A DNA stretch of 64,000 nucleotides from an uncultured Paracoccaceae bacterium (GTDB lineage Bacteria; Pseudomonadota; Alphaproteobacteria; Rhodobacterales; Rhodobacteraceae), in NCBI GenBank assembly GCA_905182165.1, contig CAJJAK010000001.1, positions 76,940 through 140,939 of the forward strand, in the 5' to 3' direction. Made by a program: the position numbers and the translations under genes. The notes beneath the pieces are model-generated. The model was not told the DNA's origin, did no database searches, and saw only the letters and a list, made by a program, of their open reading frames with translations. This document shows positions 29,460-38,954 of this stretch, one piece after another. Each line of letters opens with the position of its first letter. Position 1 is the stretch's first letter.

Positions 29460-30145
29460 CACGCGCTTGCTACAAATCAAGACTGCCTAAACAAAGGACA
29501 CGACATGATCCCGACAAGCTACCCAGACGCAAAAGAAATGGCCCGCCTGACCGCCCGCATGCTGCTTGAAATCAAAGCCGTGCACTTTAACACTGCAGAG
29601 CCATTCACGCTGGCTTCAGGCCTACCAAGCCCAACATATATCGATTGCCGCAAACTAATCAGCTATCCACGCATCCGTTCAACATTGATGGACTTCTTGA
29701 CCGTCACAACAATGCGCAACGCGGGCTTCGAAGCCTTCGACAACATTGCAGGTGGTGAAACCGCAGGTATTCCGTTCGCAGCTCTTGTTGCGGAACGTAT
29801 GGCACTTCCAATGACCTATGTACGCAAAAAGCCAAAAGGCTATGGTCGCAATGCACGCATCGAAGGTCAAATGAACGAAGGCGAACGTGTTTTGCTGGTC
29901 GAAGACCTAACAACTGACGGTGGTTCAAAACTGTCATTTGTTGATGCGATTCGCGAAACTGGTGCAACTTGTGCCCACACTGCTGTGATTTTTTACTACG
30001 GTATTTTTCCTGAAACGGAAAAGACCTTGGGCGATCATGGAGTTGACCTACATTACCTTTGCACATGGTGGGATGTTCTGGCCGAAGCTAAGGACTCCGG
30101 TGCGTTTGATGCCGAAACGATCAAAGGCGTCGAAGAATGATCCAA
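29387..30145. other. High-G+C block (end of pyrC plus pyrE) unlike its surroundings
   Basis: Two 60-base lines inside it counted by hand give 50-60% G+C, against about 35% just outside. Codons end mostly in C or G (GCC, CGC, CTG, GGC), while the neighbours prefer A and T. The left edge falls within pyrC, with about 20 codons missing. The right edge falls within the last codons of pyrE. No integrase, repeat or tRNA is visible at the edges. The proteins are Rhodobacteraceae-like, so the donor would be a related, higher-G+C organism, or the block is an assembly chimera. Confidence 0.7.
29505..30140 (+). CDS. pyrE: Orotate phosphoribosyltransferase, C-terminus shortened
   Basis: Makes OMP from orotate and [53 protein letters not shown], and the PRPP loop [14 protein letters not shown] are clear. 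AAGGA precedes the ATG. The protein ends at TIKGVEE, 211 residues, whereas Rhodobacterales PyrE usually continues with about 15-20 more residues (FL..P..W). At that point the DNA returns to AT-rich sequence. High-G+C codon use throughout, in contrast to neighbours. The active-site parts are all present, so the enzyme might still work. Confidence 0.9.
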   Translation: MIPTSYPDAKEMARLTARMLLEIKAVHFNTAEPFTLASGLPSPTYIDCRKLISYPRIRSTLMDFLTVTTMRNAGFEAFDNIAGGETAGIPFAALVAERMALPMTYVRKKPKGYGRNARIEGQMNEGERVLLVEDLTTDGGSKLSFVDAIRETGATCAHTAVIFYYGIFPETEKTLGDHGVDLHYLCTWWDVLAEAKDSGAFDAETIKGVEE

Positions 30146-30226
30146 TTAATTGGGCAACAACACATCAATAAGGGCAGTTAGCCTGAATAGCCTTAATATT
30201 AACTTTTTATAAATGAAAATAATGGA

Positions 30227-31913
30227 TCAGGATCCCCTGTGTGTAAAGCTATCTCTACGAAAGCTATAAAGAGCAGTAGGATCAACCGAAACATCAATTA
30301 CTGATGGCTGATTGCTCTTTAATGCAGCTTCAACTGCTTCGGGAATTTCGTTTAATTTGTCAACTTTAAAGCCTTTAGCACCATAGAGTTCAGCAACCTT
30401 ATCAAAAGGAGGACTACTCACATCTGCTCCTATATAGCGCCCATTAAAAAAGTCTCTTTGATAAGCCTTTTCTGCCCCCCAACATTTATTATTCATCACA
30501 ATAGTTACAGTGTTTATTCCATTATCAACTGCTGTGGAAAGTTCTGATAAAGTCATTCCAAAACCGCCATCCCCCATTAAGCTAATAACTGGGCGTTCAG
30601 GTTGAGCCAACTTAACACCCAGACCACAGGCAAATGAGAAACCAACTAATCCAAAATCCAAAGGCGTAAATAGACTTTTAGGTTCAAAGAAATTCAAGGC
30701 ATCCGTTGCCTGCAAACATAAAGTTCCCGCATCCATAGTAATGGATGAGTTTTTAGGCAATATTTTACGCAATGTTTTAAACAATCCCATTGGTTGAATA
30801 GGATTAGTAAGAGGAGCATCTAAATCTCGTTTTTTCAAAAAATTCCTACGCTCAGATTTAAATTTAGATGTCCATTCATCTGCTACTGAACGATTAGTTA
30901 ACAGTTTCAATGAATTCACTAACTGCAGAGCTATTGTAGGTGCGTCGCCCCAAATACCAACTTCAATGGGGAAAAACCGACCAATAGCAGTTGGTTCAAT
31001 TTCAATATGAATTATTTTAGCATTCTTATTAATATTATCGTAACTATAAAATGTGGAGTTAAACCCTAAACGAGTTCCCAGTGCGAGAATAACATCTGCC
31101 TCTTTAACCAATCGAGACGCAACAAGGATTTCCTCTTGGACCCATTTGACCTGCATTTAATTTATGATTAAATGGGATTGCATCTCCATGACCAGGTGAG
31201 GTCACGATTGGGCAATTTAATATCTCAGCCAATGCTAATACTTGCTTATGACCAGCTGTATTTTTTATTCCACCGCCAGCTATAATCACTGGTTTTTCGG
31301 CTTGGCTCATTAATGTGGCTGCCTGTTTGATTTTATTTGTGTCTCCCGCTGGAACCGAATTGTTTCGATAAGCGGGTGGATATAAACCTGCCTCGTAGTT
31401 ACATTGCGCTGATAAAACATCTCGCGGTAAATTTAAATGCACCGGCCCCATCCTAGGTGCTAAAGCATTTCTAAAGGCTTCCCGCAACAACTCAGGAACT
31501 CTATCCGCTGACGGCGCTGTCCAAGTTTTTTTTGTAATAGGTTTGAAAATAGCATTTTGATCTACCTCTTGGAAAGCATCACGGTACAAATGCGTCGAGG
31601 ACAATGCACCAGCAATTGATACAACTGGTGAAAAAGCTGCCATCGCTTGAGATAAACCTGTTACTAAGTTAGTAGCCCCTGGTCCATTTTGACCAGCTAA
31701 AAATAAACCCGCCTGCCCAGAAGCGCGTGCATATCCATCAGCCATATGAACGCCCGTACGTTCATCATGAACCCCAATATAATTGATATCAGTTGAGTCA
31801 TACAGTGCGTCAAATATTTCCATAGTGGCTGATCCAATCAACCCAAATGCATATTTAATATTTTCCGCCTCTAAAGTTGCTACGGCCGCTTGGCCTCCTG
31901 ACATTAATGTCAT
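30227..31913 (-). CDS. Thiamine-diphosphate enzyme, acetolactate synthase/sulfoacetaldehyde acetyltransferase-like, one frameshift
   Basis: YAFGLIGSATMEIFDALYDS, HDERTGVHMADGYARASGQ with the catalytic Glu region, AGQNGPGATNLVTGL, MGPVHLNLPRDV, and in the C-terminal half FGLVGFSFACGLGVKLA, LMGDGGFGMTLSEL plus NNKCWGAEK (GDG-N ThDP/Mg site). The WGAEK motif and FGLIGSA opening resemble sulfoacetaldehyde acetyltransferase (Xsc), but the match is partial. Acetolactate synthase-like enzymes of other function are equally possible. One extra base near 31125 splits the gene; restored length about 560 residues. Divergent from the dehalogenase gene. Confidence 0.72.
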
Positions 31914-32092
31914 TAATTTTTCCTCACACGAAATTTCAATATTAGCATTACAAACATATCAAGATCCTCAAAAGTTTCAAATGAAGTTCCATTAATTAAT
32001 TTTAAGTTACTCATTTAGAAATATTCCAAGGATAAATTGAAATTATAATTATATAATAATTTATACGATAAATTATAGATTTTTGTTGCCAA

Positions 32093-32122
32093 TTTACTAT
32101 TTACTATATTTCATACAGTAAA
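32093..32122. promoter_or_regulatory. TTTACT repeats with inverted copy, candidate operator
   Basis: In the 261-base gap between the divergent ThDP enzyme and dehalogenase genes, TTTACT occurs at 32093 and again at 32100. Its exact reverse complement AGTAAA follows at 32117 (11-base spacer). Direct plus inverted copies in a divergent promoter region suit a regulator binding site. The rest of the gap is AT-rich with no gene seen. Confidence 0.3.
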
Positions 32123-32174
32123 CAATCAAACCACCATTCTTTCCTGCAAAAGATGGCCATAAAAAGGGATTTAT

Positions 32175-32860
32175 TATGACAATAACAACTTGTGTTTTTG
32201 ATGCCTATGGCACACTTTTTGATGTGTCAGCCGCAGCTAGAGAATGCGCTATGGAACCAGGTCGCGATAACCTCAAAAAGTGTTGGCAAAAATTCTGATT
32301 GGCGGTTAAAGCAGCTTCAATATTCTTGGATACGGAGAATTACCAACACACACATCAATTTTTGGGAAGTAACTAAAAATGGTCTAGACTACGCTCTTGA
32401 AGCGAATAATCTAGCAAATGATAATGAATTAAGAGAACGATTATTATCACTTTATTGGTCATTAAAAGCGTATCCTGAAGTTTCAAGTGTATTAAAAAAC
32501 CTACAAAATGAAAAACTGGAAACTGTAATTCTGTCTAATGGCTCAGTAGGCATGCTCAAAGCAGCTGCTGAATCTGCTAAAATAGATAGTTTACTAAATG
32601 ATATAATAAGTGTTGATCTTATAGAAATATTCAAACCTGATTTTAAAGTTTACGATTTGGTGCTTAAGCGGTTCAAACGTGATAAATCCGAAATATTATT
32701 TGTCTCTTCCAATGGATGGGATGCAGCAGCAGCAGCAGGTTTTGGTTTTCATGCTATTTGGGTTAACCGAAATAATGAACCAGTAGATAAATTACCTTGG
32801 AGCCCAGAGTACATATTAAGTGATCTATCCGAAATCCCCCAATTAACTAAAACCATATGA
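32175..32860 (+). CDS. Haloacid dehalogenase, type II (HAD superfamily), one frameshift
   Basis: Starts ATG at 32175 (MTITTCVFDAYGTLFDVSAA) with the nucleophile Asp in FDAYGTLFD, behind AAAAGGG. The frame changes near 32265, then reads DWRLKQLQYSWIRR, YPEVSSVL, VILSNGSVGML (SNG motif), FKPDFKVYDLVLKRF (catalytic Lys) and FVSSNGWDAAAAAGFGFHAIWVNR. These are the type II L-2-haloacid dehalogenase motifs; that enzyme replaces halogen on 2-haloacids with hydroxyl. Other HAD substrates cannot be excluded. The stop overlaps the next gene's ATG. Confidence 0.8.
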
Positions 32861-33832
32861 CAAACATTAAAGAAATCAAATCTGCCAATAAAAGATTAAA
32901 AGGGTTTGTGCGAGAAACACCAATATTAAACTCGCCTTTTTTAGATGAAATTGCTGGAAGAAAAGTTTTTGTTAAAGCAGAGTGTCTTCAACATACTGGG
33001 AGCTTCAAGTTTCGTGGGGGGATGGTCTGCCATTTCAGCAATTAAACACGATGAACGCAATAATGGGGTTCTAGCGATCTCTTCAGGAAATCATGCACAA
33101 GGCGTAGCTTATGCTGCAAAAGCATTTGGTATAAAAGCAGTAATAATAATGCCTGAAGATGCTCCAACTTTAAAGATTGATAATACAAGAAAGATGGGTG
33201 CAGAAGTTATACTTTATGATCGATTACGTGAAGACAGAGAAGCAATAGGGTTAAAGGTTTCCAAAGAAAGAGGTCTTACGCAAATAAAACCTTATGATGA
33301 ACCTTTAGTAATTGCAGGACAAGGTACATGTGGGTTAGAAATTGCTATTCAAAGTAAAATGCTTAATATTTCTGAAGCAGATGTAATAGTATGTTGTGGC
33401 GGTGGTGGTCTAACTTCCGGAATAGCCTTGGCACTGGAAAGCGAAGCTCCAAAACTTAAAGTTAGAACTGCAGAACCAGAAAAATTTAACGATGTAGCTT
33501 TATCATTGGAAAATGGAAAAATCACACGAAATAATTCTCTAACTGGCTCAATTTGTGATGCTATTTTAACTCCAGAACCTGGGAAGCTTACATTTCCAAT
33601 TATGAATAGACTATGTGGGTCAGGCCTTACTGTTTCTGATGACGAGTGCCTCAATGCAATGTATTTAGCTTTTTTAAGATTGAAACTGGTACTTGAACCT
33701 GGTGGAGCGGCAGCATTGGCCGCCGCATTATTTCGCAGCGATCAAATAAAAGGTGATAGCGTCCTTGTCGTTGCTACAGGTGGCAATGTTGATACTAAGG
33801 TTTTCTCGCAAGCGATAAAAAACTATATGTAA
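32857..33832 (+). CDS. Threonine/serine dehydratase-like PLP enzyme, one frameshift
   Basis: Fold type II PLP enzyme of about 324 residues. HTGSFKFRGG carries the PLP Lys, SSGNHAQGVAYAAKAFG and PEDAPTLK follow, and CCGGGGLTSGIALAL is the phosphate loop (the usual GGGGL). It fits threonine dehydratase-like, hydroxyaspartate dehydratase-like or serine racemase-like enzymes, which remove ammonia from hydroxy amino acids. No regulatory ACT domain, so a catabolic role is likely. The break is in a run of six Gs at 33016-33021; removing one G restores GGWSAISAIKHDERN. Coupled to the dehalogenase. Confidence 0.78.
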
Positions 33833-33876
33833 CTATTTATTAATTTTATGACAGTTAACAGATTATTGGAGTGCAA

Positions 33877-35856
33877 ATGGATATAGTCACACAGTTTCCA
33901 CATAAAATTATTGATGAGCCAGATATGGGCATTATACTTTCAGATGGTTGTCGTCTTTCAGCAAGAGTATTTTTACCAGAGAGTGCCACAAAAATACCTT
34001 TGCCTGCAATATTAGAATATATTCCATACAGAAAAAGAGATGGTACAATAGAGCGAGATGAAATGATGCATAAATATTTTGCTGGTCGCGGCTATGTGGT
34101 TCTCAGAGTCGACATGCGTGGTAGCGGCGAAAGTCAAGGTATTATGCTTGATGAATATACAAAAGAAGAGCTCTCAGACTGTGTTGAAGTTATAAATTGG
34201 ATTGCTGAACAATCTTGGTGTGATGGCAAAGTAGGTATGATGGGGAAAAGCTGGGGCGGTTTTAATTGTATTCAAGTAGCAATGCTTCAACCAGCACCAC
34301 TCAAGGCAATAATAAGTGGATATTCGACCGTCGATAGATATGCAGACGATATACACTATAAGGGAGGCTGTTTACTAAATGAGAACCTTAGTTGGTCTGG
34401 TACTATGCTTTCATATTCATCAAGACCACCAGATCCATCTTTAGTTGGAGAGCAATGGCGCACTATGTGGTTAGAGCGCTTAAACAGTATTCCACTTTAT
34501 GGTGCGAAATGGATGCAACATCCTAATAAAGACGAATATTGGAAGCATGGCTCCTTATCTGAAGATTATGATAGTTTACTTGTTCCAACCTTATGCTTCG
34601 GAGGTTGGGCTGACAATTATATGAATACAGTTAGTCATTTGATAGAAAATGTAAAAAATACCACTGTTAAGGGAATAGTTGGGCCATGGGTCCATCAGTA
34701 TCCACACACTGCCGATCCATCACCACAGATAGGCTTTTTACAAGAAGCTCTACGTTGGTGGGATAAATGGTTAAAGGGCAACCCAACTGGAGTTGAAGAA
34801 GATCCAAATTACCGAATTTATTTACAAGATAGCATTCTACCAGATCGAAGAATAAAACATAGACCAGGACAGTGGATCGTAGAAAAAGATTGGCCATCAA
34901 CTGAAATAAAACATGCTAAATTTTACTTAACTTCCAATGGAATCTTAGGTGGAGATGCCAGCGAGTTAAATAATATCATAAAAAGCCCTGCAACTTGTGG
35001 CTTTGGTGCCGGTAGCTATTTTCCTATGAGCAGTTCTGTACCAGAACAATCTGGTGATCAGAGGGCTGATGATGCTTATTCGCTTTGTTTTGATGACAAC
35101 CCATCTAAGACAACTATAGATATAGTTGGTAGACCCAAAATTAAACTAACATTAAAATCAGATAATCAGTGTGGTCATTTATGTGTCCGCCTATGCGATG
35201 TTTCACCTGAAGGTTCATCAACACGCATTACCTATGGCCTGTTAAACTTAGCCCATAGAGAAAGTCACGAAAACCCAACTCCAATCCCAGTAGACAAAGA
35301 GTTCTCCATAGAACTTGAGTTAGATCAAATCGCCTATCGATTATTACCAGAAAACAAGTTGCGCATCTCTTTATCAAATGCCTATTGGCCTCTGGTTTGG
35401 CCAGTAGCGGAGCAAGCAACCTTAACCTTGGTAAAAGGGGAGTTATTACTTCCTATACGTCAAAAATCTGACAAACCAGAATATGTATTTTCAGATCCAG
35501 AGGCTGCGAGTCCTTGGTCTAGAAAAATAATCAAGGAACCAAGCTATTCAAATAAAATTATCACCGATCAAATGACTAATGCTGTAACAATAGAAATTTT
35601 TGATGATTACGGAATAGTTGAGGATAATAATCATGGCTTGCAAATAGGAACAGTTGTTCGAGAAGCTTTTTCAATACACCCTAACGACCCACTATGCGCC
35701 TCTGGACACATTCATTGGACGCAAACACTAGCTCGAAATAAATGGAATATTAGAACCGAAGCTTATACTTCACTTACATCTGACAAAAATAATTTCTATA
35801 TGACTGCCAAAATAAAAGCTTTTGAAGAAGAAAAATTAATATCAATTAGAATTTAA
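33877..35856 (+). CDS. CocE/NonD family hydrolase (S15 peptidase-like)
   Basis: About 659 residues. Alpha/beta-hydrolase domain with LEYIPYRKRDGT, VVLRVDMRGSGESQG, GKSWGGFNCIQVA (nucleophile Ser in GxSxGG), LCFGGWADNYMN (Asp) and GPWVHQYPH (His), followed by a jelly-roll C-terminal domain (PKIKLTLKSDNQCGHLCVRL). The family contains X-Pro dipeptidyl-peptidases, cocaine esterase and acylases for beta-lactams; the substrate is not evident. No signal peptide, so cytoplasmic. GTG at 33871 is an alternative start two codons upstream. Intact. Confidence 0.78.
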   Translation: MDIVTQFPHKIIDEPDMGIILSDGCRLSARVFLPESATKIPLPAILEYIPYRKRDGTIERDEMMHKYFAGRGYVVLRVDMRGSGESQGIMLDEYTKEELSDCVEVINWIAEQSWCDGKVGMMGKSWGGFNCIQVAMLQPAPLKAIISGYSTVDRYADDIHYKGGCLLNENLSWSGTMLSYSSRPPDPSLVGEQWRTMWLERLNSIPLYGAKWMQHPNKDEYWKHGSLSEDYDSLLVPTLCFGGWADNYMNTVSHLIENVKNTTVKGIVGPWVHQYPHTADPSPQIGFLQEALRWWDKWLKGNPTGVEEDPNYRIYLQDSILPDRRIKHRPGQWIVEKDWPSTEIKHAKFYLTSNGILGGDASELNNIIKSPATCGFGAGSYFPMSSSVPEQSGDQRADDAYSLCFDDNPSKTTIDIVGRPKIKLTLKSDNQCGHLCVRLCDVSPEGSSTRITYGLLNLAHRESHENPTPIPVDKEFSIELELDQIAYRLLPENKLRISLSNAYWPLVWPVAEQATLTLVKGELLLPIRQKSDKPEYVFSDPEAASPWSRKIIKEPSYSNKIITDQMTNAVTIEIFDDYGIVEDNNHGLQIGTVVREAFSIHPNDPLCASGHIHWTQTLARNKWNIRTEAYTSLTSDKNNFYMTAKIKAFEEEKLISIRI

Positions 35857-35900
35857 AGAAACAATAAAAAGGTCTTTTCACTAAAGTGGCTTAATAATAT

Positions 35901-37910
35901 TTATCCTGTAGTAATTCTGGGTCTACCTGAAGCAGTTACAGCTATTTCAGCTTCCATAAAAATCCGTTGATTTTCAATATTGCTGTACCTGATATCTCTT
36001 GAAACTTGTAGATCTATTTCATCTGCGCCAGACGATCTTGCTTTTTTTGAAGCTAAACTGGAAAGGTCATCTGTCAATACTTTAAGTGCCTGCCGTTCCG
36101 AAGAAAAATCTTTGGGACCAGCTTTTCCATGCAATCTAAAACAGCCCGTTGAAGGAGAAGTAACTGTTCCAACACACGTAAATGATATTCTACCAGCGAC
36201 CGCACCTATTGCATTAGCTACACTGTAATGTTTTGGAATAATCATTTGCGTGGATAAAAGTTCACCAACTTTAGGGTAATAAATTTTAGCAGATGCTCCC
36301 AACCCAATTACTGGTAATCTCAATCCAAAATTAATAAAAAATGTGTTATTGTGATGTTGAAGTCCTTTATTTATCAACCAACTATCTTCAATAGAAGTAT
36401 TATCAATATAATTCTCATACCCATCTTCTATTAAAGCAACGTTTATCAGAGCATCCCCAGTTTGCTTTGTTAATTGGTCAATTATCGATTGAGCCAATAA
36501 ATCGGCTCCTTCACTTAAGACATCTCCTGAGCCTTTGCGACGATTAGAAAAAACTTTAAGAGCCAACCTTGAGGCTTCGGTATTCCAACGGTTAGAAATA
36601 CCCAAAACATGACTAGCATCTGTTGGCGTAATCCCAGACATCATTAATACACCTCTAGAAACTAAGCGATCAAGCGTCGCCAGCTCCAACCTATTTGAAA
36701 GCAATCCATCTAAAGGTTTTGCTTCAGTTCCAATTTTCTTTAAAAGGATAATCTCTCGATCATTAAATTTATTAAATTTAGATTTGATTAAAGTCGGTAA
36801 TACAAATTTTGCATCATACTCACCACATTTCTTTGAACTGACTTGGCTCTCTAATGTTGAAAGTACAACATCTGGCCAAGAGATAGCTGCTAAAGCTATT
36901 GGCACAATACGGGAAGGTCCTAAAGATAAACTGCCTTCCAGACCCTCACTCTGCATATGCACCTCACTATCTCCACCAAGGCCAGTTGTATGCATAGCAA
37001 CCGCTTCAACCATGGTTCGAAACTCACCAACTTTTGCACCCATTGGATCAATTTTTGGATGCCCTTTTCGCAATATAGCAATATCAGTTGTTGTTCCTCC
37101 TATATCTGAAACCACTGCATCAACTTCATTTGTCAACCATTGAGCTCCAACTATTGAGGCAGCTGGTCCCGACAGAATGGTTTCAATTGGTTTTTCTTGG
37201 GCCATTTCAGCTGAAATCAGTGCCCCGTCACCACGAACTACCATAAGTGGTGCACTCACGCCTAGGGCTTTCAATTTAGATTTACATGCATCTATCAATC
37301 TATCAATCAAACCAATTAACCGGGCATTTAAAACACTAGTAACAGCTCTTTTTGGGCCATTTAATTTAGCTGACAAATCGCTTGAGCACGTAACAGGTTT
37401 TCCAGTTTTTTCTCGGATTAAATCACGAGCCAGGATTTCATGAGCAGGATTCCGCGTAGCAAAACTTGACACAACAGCAAAAGCAGTAACCTCATCTCCC
37501 CAACCGTCTATTGAATCGCCTATTTTACTCAAATCTAAGGAAGATTTTTCTTCTCCTGAATGTGTATGCCCCCCATCTACAATTATGATTGGATCTCCTT
37601 TCATGGCTTTGGCTAAGCCATGTCGCTGCAAATCTTGATTTGAAAATCCGATAGCCACCAAACCAACTTTTTCACCTTGCCCCTCCACTAGTGCATTTGT
37701 CGCCAGAGTTGTTGATAAAGATGCCATGGCAATTTCTGAGGGTTTCTTGGTGCTTTTCGTTAAAACAGCCTGAACTGCTTCTCCAATTCCAATCGATAAA
37801 TCATATTTTGTCGTTAGCGCCTTAGAAGAAGCTATTATATTTTTATCATCTTCCATCAGAACAGCATCTGTATATGTGCCACCAGTATCTACACCCAATA
37901 AAATTGCCAT
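35901..37910 (-). CDS. Hydantoinase/oxoprolinase family protein, HyuA type
   Basis: 669 residues. ILLGVDTGGTYTDAVL (ATP-binding start of the ASKHA fold), SLSTTLATNALVEGQG, TILSGPAASIVGAQWL, VVSDIGGTTTDIAIL and HTTGLGGDSEVHMQ are all classic HyuA/OplA motifs. The family opens hydantoins, 5-oxoproline or related rings with ATP, usually with a HyuB partner. No HyuB-like gene is in the window. Convergent with the CocE hydrolase, divergent from the crotonase. Intact. Confidence 0.8.
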   Translation of the reverse strand: MAILLGVDTGGTYTDAVLMEDDKNIIASSKALTTKYDLSIGIGEAVQAVLTKSTKKPSEIAMASLSTTLATNALVEGQGEKVGLVAIGFSNQDLQRHGLAKAMKGDPIIIVDGGHTHSGEEKSSLDLSKIGDSIDGWGDEVTAFAVVSSFATRNPAHEILARDLIREKTGKPVTCSSDLSAKLNGPKRAVTSVLNARLIGLIDRLIDACKSKLKALGVSAPLMVVRGDGALISAEMAQEKPIETILSGPAASIVGAQWLTNEVDAVVSDIGGTTTDIAILRKGHPKIDPMGAKVGEFRTMVEAVAMHTTGLGGDSEVHMQSEGLEGSLSLGPSRIVPIALAAISWPDVVLSTLESQVSSKKCGEYDAKFVLPTLIKSKFNKFNDREIILLKKIGTEAKPLDGLLSNRLELATLDRLVSRGVLMMSGITPTDASHVLGISNRWNTEASRLALKVFSNRRKGSGDVLSEGADLLAQSIIDQLTKQTGDALINVALIEDGYENYIDNTSIEDSWLINKGLQHHNNTFFINFGLRLPVIGLGASAKIYYPKVGELLSTQMIIPKHYSVANAIGAVAGRISFTCVGTVTSPSTGCFRLHGKAGPKDFSSERQALKVLTDDLSSLASKKARSSGADEIDLQVSRDIRYSNIENQRIFMEAEIAVTASGRPRITTG

Positions 37911-38050
37911 ATTTCCTATTCCAAATTATTAAAAAAATATTTTAAACAGCCCTTCAAATTATACCATCTAAAAATAACCAAAATTTGGTAATATTACGAC
38001 ATAAAAAATAAATTTATTTATCTTTTCAATTCATTAGCTGTTTACACAGT

Positions 38051-38083
38051 AACTATCATTCATAAAACCTCTTTAAGATAGTT
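38051..38083. promoter_or_regulatory. Inverted repeat in divergent promoter region
   Basis: AACTATC at 38051 and GATAGTT at 38077 form a perfect 7-base pair of arms, extended outward by ACAG and CTGT with small offsets. It sits in the 235-base gap between the HyuA-type gene and the crotonase gene, which point away from each other. It could be an operator shared by both. The gap otherwise shows only AT-rich sequence. Confidence 0.3.
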
Positions 38084-38145
38084 CTCTGTTCCTTTAACTC
38101 ATTAAATGAATGCATATGAAAAATAACTTACTCTAGGATAAGAAG

Positions 38146-38940
38146 ATGAATAATATTGTAAATTTGGAAATTTCTAATCACATAGCAACTGTCACACTAA
38201 ACAGACCAGAGAAGAAGAATGCACTTTCAAAAGATATGTTTAATGCCATATCTCTTGTTGGTGAAAACTTGAAACGTGAAAAATCAGTTCGAGTAATCAT
38301 CTTAACAGGTGCGGGAAGTGATTTTTGCAGCGGCCTAGATACTTCAACTTTTAGCGAATGGGCCACTGATTTTGGGCAAGTGCGCAACGACCTGACAAGT
38401 AGACCAGTTGGTGAAGACGCTAATTGGTTTCAAAAACCCTGTTATGTTTGGCAAGAAATTGAAGTGCCAGTTATTGCCGCTATTAAAGGAGTCGCATTTG
38501 GTGGTGGAATTCAACTAGCACTAGCTGCTGATTTTCGCATTGCTCAACCTAATTCACAATTTTCGATTATGGAGTCCAAGTGGGGAATAATTCCAGATCT
38601 GGGTATCACTCAAAACCTTCCCAAATTAACCAGAGCTGATGTTGCTAAAGAATTAATCATGACAGGTAGAATTTTTGATGGCACCGAAGCTTTAGACCTT
38701 GGCCTCATAACTAAAGTTAATAAAGACCCATTAGGGGCCGCCAATGAATTTGCTAAGTTATTGATTGGGAAATCACCAGACGTATTAAAAGGTGCAAAAA
38801 AATTAATAGAACAGTCTTGGGTCGCTCCAAATGGTAAAGGACTGGAAATCGAATCTGACATTCAAAGTAGGATTATGGGTTATGAAAATAATATGGAGGC
38901 TGTCATGGCCACAATTCAAAAAAGGGAAGGCAAAATTTAA
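38146..38940 (+). CDS. Enoyl-CoA hydratase/isomerase (crotonase) family
   Basis: 264 residues. NRPEKKNALSKDMF, DFCSGLDTSTF (oxyanion hole) and IAAIKGVAFGGGIQLALAADFRIA. The first catalytic Glu of true hydratases is Gln here (GGGIQLAL). The second is kept in IMESKWGIIPDLG, with an Asp eight residues later. That E-8-D spacing is the one of dienoyl-CoA isomerases, so isomerase activity is more likely than plain hydration. AGGATAAG before the ATG. Stands alone. Intact. Confidence 0.78.
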   Translation: MNNIVNLEISNHIATVTLNRPEKKNALSKDMFNAISLVGENLKREKSVRVIILTGAGSDFCSGLDTSTFSEWATDFGQVRNDLTSRPVGEDANWFQKPCYVWQEIEVPVIAAIKGVAFGGGIQLALAADFRIAQPNSQFSIMESKWGIIPDLGITQNLPKLTRADVAKELIMTGRIFDGTEALDLGLITKVNKDPLGAANEFAKLLIGKSPDVLKGAKKLIEQSWVAPNGKGLEIESDIQSRIMGYENNMEAVMATIQKREGKI

Positions 38941-38954
38941 GTAATTTAGAAAAA

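Noticed and set aside
29704..30066. Long antisense frames over pyrE
   Set aside because: These are side effects of the high-G+C codon pattern of pyrE. The translations resemble no protein.
29387..30145. High-G+C block as a genomic island or integrated element
   Set aside because: It carries only the expected housekeeping genes in their expected order, with no integrase, att repeats or tRNA. A recombination patch or assembly joint fits better.
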